From: Lycorma delicatula
Lineage: Eukaryota; Arthropoda; Insecta; Hemiptera; Fulgoridae
Reading direction: 5' to 3'
DNA: 64,000 bases
Assembly (NCBI RefSeq): GCF_047948215.1
Contig: NC_134455.1
Coordinates: 321,524,147 to 321,588,146 of the forward strand
Positions within the stretch are counted from its first letter, which is position 1. Each line of letters starts with the position of its first letter. Position numbers and translations under genes: made by a program. A model generated the notes under the pieces. It had not been told where the DNA came from, did not search any database, and saw only the letters and a program-made list of their open reading frames with translations. Below are positions 58,084 to 64,000 of this stretch, piece after piece.

Positions 58084-58231
58084 ATACAAAAAAATTATAC
58101 ATTTGAACAAACTAGGTTTTTTTATTACTCTTGTTAAAATTGATTAATACAATAGTTGAAATAAATATCAAATAATTTAACTTTTATCTATTCTTTATAT
58201 ATAGCATGAATTTTACAGCGATTTTCATACC

Positions 58232-58886
58232 TAAGATTAGATGTTATCTTTTTTAATGCTAATTTTTATAAATCTTATTAAAAAATAATTCACGTTCCAA
58301 AACCCAGGTAATTTAGACATAATTTTTGAAATATCTTTAAATCAATAAAAATAGTAATTATTACACTCAATTATTTTCATCAAAGGTTAGAAGGTTTGAT
58401 GGCAGATTAGATGTTTCTGAAATCTCTTGAAATACACAAAAATATTAACAACCGATTTCCTGACAATTTATTTAAAAAATAATAACAAATAACTATTACA
58501 TAAATTAGTTGATTTTTACATTAAAATTATTTCTAAAAAAATCATATGTTAATTATATTATTAATTAAATCAGTCGGGTAAGATTTTTGTAATGTTTTTA
58601 ATTTGTGCTTCTTTTATGGAATCCTAAAACATTGTGTATATCTGTGAAATATATTTAACAAGTATTTTTTTTTTAAGGAAATTGTAAATTAAGATTTGTT
58701 GATTTAGTGTCTTACTGTTTTTTATGTAACAAACTTTTTTTGGAAAACAATTATATTTATATTACAGTACCTTTTGTTTTTGAGCCGAAGTAATGATTAT
58801 AATATCATTTTATAATTTCATTGTAATTTTTTCGATAACTGTTTGCACTACTAGTGTTCGATAACACAATTTCAGTCACCATACTT
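58232..58886. repeat. Diverged relic of the long-form segment and unit end
   Basis: Begins inside the segment at TAAGATTAGATGTTATC and follows it with many substitutions and indels (for example TCAGTCGGGTAAG for TCAGTTGGGTAAG). It then continues into the unit end with the palindromic tract replaced by CACTACTAGTGTTCG. No coding capacity seen. Confidence 0.85.
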
Positions 58887-59089
58887 TCAAGTGTATTAAT
58901 ATGTAACGACAACCTTGATATTCTACAAAGAAATAAATAATTATAAATAGCCCAAAACACGTGATGTTATTTGTATTTTAGATGGATAATGTCCATCTAA
59001 TCATATCAATAGGATATCCTAACTGTGTGTCCTCCTAACAATACAAAACCAACAGCAATATTCTGTTTGTATGTTAATAGAAGGAGTCT

Positions 59090-59147
59090 GGCTTGAATGC
59101 TGGTACTCTTGAATTTCAAATCAGGGTATTTGGGTACCACTAGACCA
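59090..59147 (-). repeat. Second tRNA-like head, in the main part of the unit (edge copy)
   Basis: On the minus strand an A-box TGGTCTAGTGG (59137-59147) and a B-box-like GCATTCAAGCC (59090-59100) start 47 nt apart, close to tRNA spacing. In array units the same site has a decayed A-box (GTTGTTTTAGTGG, 265-278 in U1) but keeps GCATTCAAGCC (218-228 in U1). The flank GGTTGG..TAGTGGT matches the head in the 760-bp segment, so the two heads are paralogues. Confidence 0.55.
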
Positions 59148-60115
59148 ACCTGGTGGATATTAAAAAATGTTAAAGGAATGATAATTGCTAAAATTTATTT
59201 AAAATATTAAACAATAAAAATTAAAAATTTATTTCATGGATACTACACAAATTAAAAATTTATTTCAATGGATACTATATATTTATATTTAACTAGTTAC
59301 AAATAAAATGATTTTCATAACATGAGATGAGATTCTCTTTCATGCTTATTTGTATAAATATTATTTGCAAATATTTTTTCCCGAATAATGAATGTTTTTA
59401 TTAACGTACTTATATTATACTCAGCAAAATTAAATGGAAGAATATTACACAATTATTAAAAACCTTAATTTTTAACAGCGTAAATATAAATAATTATACC
59501 ACTAAGTTTTAAAATATTACAAAAGATAATTATTACAAACAATAATTGTTTTAATGATATAACATTTAATAATTATTATTTTTATATCACTAAAACAATC
59601 TAAAAAATTATACATTTGAAAAAACTAGGTTTTTTAATTATTCTTATCAAAATTGATTAATACAATAATTTAAATAAATATCAAATAATTTAACTTTTAT
59701 CATTTCTTTATATATAACATTAATTTTACAGCGATTTTCATACCAAAAAGAGGTAACAACACAATAAAAATTTGATTCCATCAGATCATGAACTATATTG
59801 ACAAATATTGCTTTGACCGGGAGGATTGCTGCAACTGTTCTTCTAGGGTAATCACAAAATTAATCATAGTTAACCCTCGAGTGGTCTTATTTGCTAATAA
59901 ATACAGTATGTATTTTCAGAGAAAGCAGCAGTTGTAGATTACTATAATAATGCAGAAACCATTTAAGGAAAAACAAATCACAAAATTCAAAGGAAACCTT
60001 TTACATAAAAAATATATGAATTCTTTTTTAACTGCATGGAAATTATAAATCATAGTTTTAATTGATATCTTGATAGACAATTAAAATTTCAATAACTATA
60101 TTCTAGAATGTTTTG

Positions 60116-60322
60116 TTCTCACTTTTACCTGTTCTGCCATCAGCAGTCCATTGAAGTATTGCTTATGTCGATGAAAGAGGATGATATTAAGTGCGCTTAG
60201 TTGAATCCCAACCATCAAAACCCACTCAAATCCATTATAAAGAATCTCTTCTTATCTGTAACTGTCGACTTGTAAATCAGCTGATTTGGGAAGACACTTT
60301 CACCACTATACCAACCAGTTGG
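60116..60322 (-). repeat. tRNA-headed SINE-like module (diverged edge copy)
   Basis: Same module outside the homogenised array. The A-box TGGTATAGTGG is intact (60303-60313), followed on the minus strand by GTCTTCCCAAATCAGCTG. It has extra sequence absent from array copies (GGATTTGAGTGGG region, about 60205-60245) between head and body. This copy may be closer to the original element. The B-box is not recognisable. Confidence 0.5.
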
Positions 60323-61013
60323 ATATTCTAGAATATTAAAAAATGATAATTGGTTAAATTTATTTAAAATTACAAACAACAATACAAATTTATTTCTATG
60401 GAAACTATCTATTTATATTCCTTTAGTTTCATTTAATATGAGTTAAAAAAGATTAGATGTTATCTTTTGTAATGCTAACTTTTATAAATCTTATTAAATA
60501 GTAATTTACTTTCCAAAACCCAGGTAATTTGGACATAATTTTTGAAATATCTTTAAATCTATAAAAATAGTTCATATTACACTCAATTATTTTCGTCAAA
60601 CCCTCTAAGCTTTGATGACAGATTAGATGTTTCTGAAATCTCTTGAAATACACAAAAATATTAACAACTGATTTCCTGACAATTTATTAAAAAAATAATA
60701 ATAAATAACTATTACATAAATTAGTTGATTTTTACATTAAAATTATCTAAAAAAAAAAATCATATATTAATTATATTATTAATGAAATCAGTCGGGTAAG
60801 ATTTTTGTAATGTTTTTATTTTTTGCTTCTTGTATGGAACCCTAAAACATTGCGTACTCTCTGTCAAATATATTTAACAAGTTTTTTTTTTTTAAAGGAA
60901 ATTCTACATTAATAAGTGTTTTTGATCTAGTGTCTTACTGATTTTTATGTAACAAACTTTTTTGGAAAACAGTTATATTTAGGAAAACCCAGACAATAAT
61001 TTAATTAAAAATT

Positions 61014-61142
61014 AGCGAGTCGATTGTACAATGGAACATTAATGGATGTTTTTCTAACATCCATGAGCTCCACCGCTTGGTACATGACGTAGACCCGATT
61101 TGTATATGTCTGCAAGAAATGTCGGCATCCTGGCTCGACTGA
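61014..61142 (+). pseudogene. APE-type endonuclease N-terminus of non-LTR ORF2, truncated
   Basis: One frame reads SIVQWNINGCFSNIHELHRL, continues through VDPICICLQEM and stops after SASWLD (TGA 61140-61142). QWNINGC is the usual first motif, with its metal-binding Asn, and LQE supplies the catalytic Glu of the apurinic-endonuclease-like domain that nicks target DNA in non-LTR retrotransposition. Only about 40 residues of a domain that is normally over 200 remain, so it is non-functional. Upstream the frame is closed by TAA at 61002-61004, and no Met start is seen. Confidence 0.8.
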
Positions 61143-61276
61143 TATACTGCTCAACGGCGGTTCTGGTTGCCCCGAGGGTGCTTGAACAAACTATAAATTA
61201 GAAGAAAGAAAGATATGGTATTGATAAGCAGAAATTTTAATTTTATGGTCTTTTGAGAACCTATCTAAAATTTTAA

Positions 61277-61300
61277 TATCGGGGCCCTTTACACCCCATA
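61277..61300 (+). other. 3'UTR hairpin C, loop CCCTTTACA
   Basis: Stem GGGG (61281-61284) pairs with CCCC (61294-61297) around the loop CCCTTTACA. TAT (61277-61279) can extend the stem with ATA (61298-61300) if C61280 is bulged. It belongs to a set of four hairpins with this loop in the two retrotransposons of the window. Confidence 0.6.
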
Positions 61301-61366
61301 AGTGTTTGTGATTGTCCTTGTCTTTTATGTCTTAAATGTTTTGTGTAATTTGTGCTTTTAAATAAA

Positions 61367-61393
61367 ATGTAAGGGCCCTTTACACCCTTATAT
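61367..61393 (+). other. 3'UTR hairpin D, loop CCCTTTACA
   Basis: Stem TAAGGG (61370-61375) pairs with CCCTTA (61385-61390), extended by a G-T and two A-T pairs to 61367/61393. The loop is CCCTTTACA (61376-61384), identical to hairpin C although the outer stem differs. Confidence 0.65.
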
Positions 61394-61495
61394 ATGACGA
61401 TCCTGGTGGAGATAATAATTTCTTTTAAAGAATGTGACGAGGGCTAATGACCTTAGCAATCGATGCCCGTAAAAATTCAGTTAAAAAAAAAAAAA

Positions 61496-61921
61496 TAGTA
61501 ATTACACTCAAAGAATAGTTTATACCTATAATTTTTTTAAAAATTATAATATAATAAAAAATAATTATTGCATAAATTATTTGATTTTTACATTAAAATT
61601 ATCTAAAAAAAAAAAATATGTTAATTATATTATTAATGAAATCAGTTTGGTAAGATTTTTGTAAAGCATTTGCTTCTTGTATGTAACCCTGAAACATTGT
61701 GTACTATCTGTCAAATATATTTAACAAGTAGTTTTTTTTAAAGTGAATTCTAAATTAATAACAGTTTTAGATCTAGTGTCTTACTGTTTTTTATGTAACA
61801 ATCTTTTTTTGAAAAAGTTATATTTATATTACAGTACCTTTTGTTTTTGAGCCGAAGTAATGACACATTTATGAGAATCGTAAACTACAGATTATAATAT
61901 CATTGTAAATCTTTCAATAAC
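61496..61921. repeat. Diverged satellite between the two retrotransposons
   Basis: From about 61496 to 61815 this is another diverged copy of the right part of the long-form segment (TAGTTTATACCTATAAT, ATCAGTTTGGTAAG, ACCCTGAAACATTGTG). It then runs into the unit end (ACAGTACCTTTTG, GAGCCGAAGTAATGAC) up to CTTTCAATAAC, where the minus-strand element is inserted. Confidence 0.85.
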
Positions 61922-62060
61922 TTTTTTTTTTTTTTTTTATAGGGCGAAAAACGGTTGAACGTTATCATCGCCCGGAAAATAAATAAATAGATAAATAAAT
62001 AAAAATAATTTAAGGTTTTTAGATAAAATTAAAACTTAAAACTACTATCACAGAAAAAAA

Positions 62061-62092
62061 TCCGGAATGGGTGTAAAAGGCCCATTCTCGGA
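62061..62092 (-). other. 3'UTR hairpin A, loop CCTTTTACA in sense orientation
   Basis: On the plus strand, TCCGGAATGGG and CCCATTCTCGGA flank TGTAAAAGG. Seven pairs next to the loop, a one-base bulge (T62088) and four more pairs give an 11-bp stem. Sense strand loop is CCTTTTACA. Confidence 0.7.
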
Positions 62093-62323
62093 TAACAAAA
62101 ACACTAATATGTAACTTAAAACTATGTTAAAAACTATCACATTAAAAATAAATAAAACTTAAAACTAAAAAAGGAGATAAAACTTAAAACTATTACGTTT
62201 ACAATCTTACAACTAATATCACAAAAATCTTACAACTAATATCACAGACGAATTTAAAAAAAAACAACAAAAAAATATGAATATATATATAGAAAAGAAA
62301 AAAAAAAAAAAAAGAAAAAAAAA

Positions 62324-62357
62324 TCCGATAGGGAGTGTAAAAGGCTCCCTACTCGGA
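62324..62357 (-). other. 3'UTR hairpin B, loop CCTTTTACA in sense orientation
   Basis: On the plus strand, TCCGATAGGGAG and CTCCCTACTCGGA flank TGTAAAAGG. Seven pairs, a one-base bulge (C62352) and five more pairs give a 12-bp stem. Loop, bulge position and TCCG/CGGA base are as in hairpin A, but the inner stem sequence is different and still paired. Confidence 0.75.
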
Positions 62358-62411
62358 TAACAATAACAATACATAGGACAATACATACAATTACGAAAGA
62401 ATACATACTTA

Positions 62412-64000
62412 TTAAATTTTTTGTGTTAACCCTATATTACGTAAAAACATAAACATCCGGTTTAAAACCTCCTTATCGTCACGCAAGATACCACGGATGT
62501 TACTAGGTAATTTAAATTTACGACGCAATGCCGCATAACATATGCAGTCCACGAGTATGTGGCGCACAGTCACGCGGCAGTTGCATCTTGCGCATAGAGG
62601 TGGTTGTCCTCTTGTAAACAGGTACTCGTGTGTGACTCTCGTGTGTCCTATCCGCAATCGACAGAGAACTACTTCCTCACGCCGGGGTTTTCTGTATGAG
62701 GAGTTCCATGGTAACACAGAATCTTTAATCTGACCGAGTTTATTATCAACGGTAGCTGTCCAATCACCTTGCCACCTTGTTCTTAATAATTGTTTTACAT
62801 AGTTAATGAAATCAGAAGTAGCAACTCGGGTGGTGAAAGGAGGTTGGTTACATGCTTCTTTGGCAGCGGAATCTGCATGTTCATTACCTGGAATCCCTAC
62901 GTGGCTAGGGACCCAGCAAAAACTTAATTCTGTGTTGCGATTATTCAACTCAGCGATTGCGTTGTAAATTTCAATGACGATAGGATGTTTGGAATAAAAG
63001 TTTTTTAAGGCTTGGAGAGCACTACACGAGTCACTGCAAATAAGAATTTTTCTATATTTAGGGTTAATGATGTTTAGAGCCTTATTTATAGCGTATAGTT
63101 CAGCGGTAAACACACTCGTAATACCGGGTAGACCAAACATATAAGTTCTCTCATTAACAACAAATGCACACCCAACTGTATCATTTTGTTTCGATCCATC
63201 AGTGTATACAACCGCGTCTGGTTTCATCTTGGAGAGAACACACTGAAACATTTGCTGAAAGACAATAGATGGTGTTGATTGTTTATTGTATGTGGTCTGG
63301 TTAAAATTAAAATTTATAAGGTTTATTCTCCACGGAGGATATGAGCAAGGATATATAGGAAAGAATGACGGTTTGTCAACATTTATATGCTGCAGCAGAC
63401 GCCAGGTACGGATACCTACCGGTGCAGTACGACGTGGATGGTCCTCATACTTTCCTAGATTAGGATTTCTAAAGACTGACTCAAGAGCCGGGTGATTTGG
63501 TTGTCCTCTGAGACGAGCAAAATACGATAATAAAAGCTGGTCTCGTCTATCCCAAAGTGATGGTTCACCACAGTCTACCAGTAAGCTTGCGACAGGACTA
63601 GATCTAAACGCGCCTGTGGCAAGCCGAAGGAAAGCATGATGTACACTATCCAGCATTTTAAGCACGGTTTGACGAGCTGATGAGTAGGCCACACAACCGT
63701 AATCTAAACGGGAGCGAACAAAGGAATAGTAAAAACGTATCATACATGATCTATCGGCTCCCCAGTTGGTGTTAGTAAGGACTCGCATCATATCTAGAAT
63801 TTTGGAACATTTTGTTTTCAATTCTTTTAAATGTTTGACCCAAGTAAGACGGCTATCAAAAATTAAACCTAAAAACTTAACGTAAGTAGAGATAGTAATA
63901 GTCTCACCGTTCAGAAAAATTTGCGGAATAGAAGGGTTTCGTAGCCGTGAAAAAACTACACATTTCGTTTTTTCGGATGAAAATGTGAAACCAGTAATCC
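62412..64000 (-). CDS. Non-LTR retrotransposon ORF2, reverse transcriptase/RNase H, 5' partial
   Basis: This is the C-terminal 528 codons of the retrotransposon polyprotein that copies element RNA into the target site. The frame stays open to the window edge (first full codon 63996-63998), so no start codon is present here; an in-frame TTG at 63821 is internal. Fragment residues 41-53, KFLGLIFDSRLTW, are the post-catalytic reverse-transcriptase segment that follows the palm; the catalytic YADD-type motif lies off the window. An RNase H domain covers about residues 260-385 with all four carboxylates visible: Asp in YTDGS (about 267), Glu in TAELYA (about 300), Asp in CSDS (about 323) and Asp in GNEHAD (about 376), with the conserved His in PSHVG. 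A C-terminal CX2CX7HX4C motif (LCARC, RHILVDC; about 469-485) is typical of this group. The stop is TAA at 62412-62414. No frameshift or internal stop is seen, so this part could be functional. Confidence 0.9.
   Translation of the reverse strand, partial: ITGFTFSSEKTKCVVFSRLRNPSIPQIFLNGETITISTYVKFLGLIFDSRLTWVKHLKELKTKCSKILDMMRVLTNTNWGADRSCMIRFYYSFVRSRLDYGCVAYSSARQTVLKMLDSVHHAFLRLATGAFRSSPVASLLVDCGEPSLWDRRDQLLLSYFARLRGQPNHPALESVFRNPNLGKYEDHPRRTAPVGIRTWRLLQHINVDKPSFFPIYPCSYPPWRINLINFNFNQTTYNKQSTPSIVFQQMFQCVLSKMKPDAVVYTDGSKQNDTVGCAFVVNERTYMFGLPGITSVFTAELYAINKALNIINPKYRKILICSDSCSALQALKNFYSKHPIVIEIYNAIAELNNRNTELSFCWVPSHVGIPGNEHADSAAKEACNQPPFTTRVATSDFINYVKQLLRTRWQGDWTATVDNKLGQIKDSVLPWNSSYRKPRREEVVLCRLRIGHTRVTHEYLFTRGQPPLCARCNCRVTVRHILVDCICYAALRRKFKLPSNIRGILRDDKEVLNRMFMFLRNIGLTQKI

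Larger units (their letters stand above)
1..58231. repeat. Tandem satellite array, about 1.6-kb unit family
   Basis: The same sequence recurs head to tail, and each unit can be phased on the start TCAAGTGTATTAATATTAAA. Unit lengths fall into discrete classes: 1581/1585, 1613-1622, 1211/1215 and 2345-2379 bp. Neighbouring copies differ by only a few substitutions, so the array is strongly homogenised. Every frame is closed by frequent stops and no conserved open frame spans a unit, so I see no protein gene. The window starts inside the array, so its left end is unknown. Location (centromeric, pericentromeric or other) cannot be told from sequence alone. Confidence 0.97.
19730..58231. repeat. 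Satellite domain 2 (mixed short, long and deleted units)
   Basis: Units from U13 rightwards include short forms, long forms with a 760-bp segment (U13, U16, U20, U22, U25, U28, U30) and doubly deleted forms (U15, U19, U21). From U14 on, all units carry the 32-bp internal duplication. Many carry GAGTTTAAAATC in place of GAATTTAAAATC and some an extra 6-bp step at CATGCTCATGCTCAC. The forms are arranged as higher-order repeats, listed separately. Confidence 0.85.
57177..58886. repeat. Satellite unit U34, 1710 bp, rearranged edge unit
   Basis: It starts like U18 and U29 (GTGTATTTAATTAAACG). It contains a 191-bp tandem duplication (57702-57892, 57893-58083) and then a deletion joint near 58231, where TTTTCATACC is fused to TAAGATTAGATG from inside the 760-bp segment. 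After the joint the sequence is diverged relic satellite. The palindrome found near the end of each canonical unit is missing. Confidence 0.9.
58887..60981. repeat. Diverged long-form satellite unit at the array edge (U35)
   Basis: Recognisable from TCAAGTGTATTAATATGTAACG onwards but with frequent substitutions and small indels compared with canonical units. It retains GGATTGCTGCAACTG, GTGGTCTTATTTGC and GTGCGCTTAG. From about 60247 to 60981 it has the long-form segment, starting in its tRNA-like head. A 66-codon open frame on the minus strand here has no conserved counterpart in homologous copies and is not called as a gene. Confidence 0.88.
60982..61495 (+). mobile_element. Internally deleted non-LTR retrotransposon remnant
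   Basis: A short plus-strand element joins the start of the ORF2 endonuclease domain to a 3'UTR and poly(A) tail, leaving out most of the endonuclease, the reverse transcriptase and everything after it. The 5' part encodes an APE-type endonuclease start (61014-61139). From about 61150 the sequence is non-coding. The 3' end has a terminal hairpin (GGGC 61441-61444, GCCC 61465-61468, with inner CTAA/TTAG) and an A-run ending at about 61495. Two loop-conserved hairpins lie in the 3'UTR. The left flank is the end of the long-form segment, but the right flank resumes in the middle of another copy, so the locus has been rearranged. No target-site duplication is evident. Confidence 0.8.
61939..62411 (-). 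other. 3'UTR of the minus-strand retrotransposon
   Basis: Non-coding sequence between the ORF2 stop and the poly(A) tail. On the plus strand it shows an (AAAT)n-like stretch (61977-62004) and several imperfect repeats built from AAAACTTAAAACTA and ACAACTAATATCAC (about 62028-62245). It also has an A-rich tract (about 62292-62323) and two strong hairpins (62061-62092 and 62324-62357). The terminal hairpin next to the tail may be the structure recognised by the reverse transcriptase, as inferred for related elements. Confidence 0.75.
61922..64000 (-). mobile_element. Non-LTR (LINE) retrotransposon, RNase H-bearing I-group, 3' part
   Basis: The element's 3' end is the T-run 61922-61938 on the plus strand, which is a poly(A) tail on the minus strand. 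It is preceded by a terminal hairpin GGGCGA/TCGCCC (61942-61947 with 61968-61973), a 3'UTR of roughly 470 bp and a long ORF2 open to the window edge. The tail abuts satellite sequence (CTTTCAATAAC), so it inserted into a diverged satellite unit. The frame of at least 528 codons is intact, so this insertion is younger than the relic satellite around it. Reverse-transcriptase plus RNase H plus a C-terminal Cys/His motif fits the I superfamily; the exact clade cannot be fixed by eye. The 5' end and any target-site duplication lie outside the window. Confidence 0.9.

Noticed and set aside
1..58231. CRISPR array or bacterial origin
   Set aside because: Repeat units are over 1 kb with no short repeat-spacer pattern, and the retrotransposons are eukaryotic.
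1..58231. Ribosomal DNA intergenic spacer
   Set aside because: No rRNA gene sequence is present in over 60 kb and the unit contains no recognisable rDNA promoter.
60453..60653. 66-codon open frame on the minus strand
   Set aside because: It lies in the diverged long-form satellite segment. Homologous copies elsewhere in the window do not keep it open, and no motif is visible.
62542..62733. 63-codon open frame on the plus strand
   Set aside because: Antisense shadow of the retrotransposon ORF2, which has clear RNase H and Cys/His motifs on the minus strand.
63286..63495. 69-codon open frame on the plus strand
   Set aside because: Antisense shadow of the retrotransposon ORF2.
63819..63821. 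TTG as the start of the retrotransposon frame
   Set aside because: The frame is open upstream and encodes the conserved FLGLIFDSRLTW segment, so the protein begins beyond the window.

Overview
This window is eukaryotic repetitive DNA and contains no host gene. Base composition is very AT-rich. About 91% of it (1 to about 58,231) is a head-to-tail tandem satellite array with a basic unit near 1.6 kb; I count 33 canonical units plus one rearranged unit. The retrotransposon pieces on the right (APE-type endonuclease start, RNase H with a C-terminal Cys/His knuckle, poly(A) ends) and a tRNA-headed SINE-like module inside the satellite point to an arthropod, most likely an insect. The SINE-like module reminds me of hemipteran SINEs, but I cannot verify that here. 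The setting looks like heterochromatin: a homogenised satellite block on the left passing into a decaying edge with transposon insertions on the right.

Layout. (1) 1 to about 19.5 kb, domain 1: twelve short units plus the start of U13, of 1581, 1585, 1613 or 1617 bp. The sizes differ mainly by a 32-bp internal duplication and a 4-bp indel. (2) About 19.7 to 58.2 kb, domain 2: mixed unit forms, namely short (about 1.6 kb), long (about 2.38 kb, with an extra segment of exactly 760 bp) and doubly deleted (about 1.2 kb). These form higher-order repeats, including 3594/3590-bp dimers and an exact-length tandem pair of 5618-bp trimers (37,120-42,737 and 42,738-48,355). (3) 57.7 to 58.2 kb: a 191-bp tandem duplication, then a deletion fusing two parts of the unit. 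(4) 58.2 to 61.9 kb: diverged relic satellite of the long form, broken by an internally deleted non-LTR retrotransposon on the plus strand (about 60,982-61,495). (5) 61,922 to 64,000: the 3' part of a second non-LTR retrotransposon on the minus strand, with poly(A) end, 3'UTR, and an open frame of at least 528 codons that runs off the window.

The diverged edge copy has the long form and shares diagnostic alleles with one class of long units. The long unit is therefore probably ancestral, and the common 1.6-kb unit a derivative made by one 760-bp deletion. The long unit itself looks like an old dimer of two roughly 1.17-kb modules, each starting with a tRNA-like (A box/B box) head on the minus strand. 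The observation I find least explained is in the two retrotransposon 3'UTRs: four hairpins, two per element, share a nearly invariant 9-nt loop (CCYTTTACA in transcript sense) on stems of quite different sequence that remain paired.
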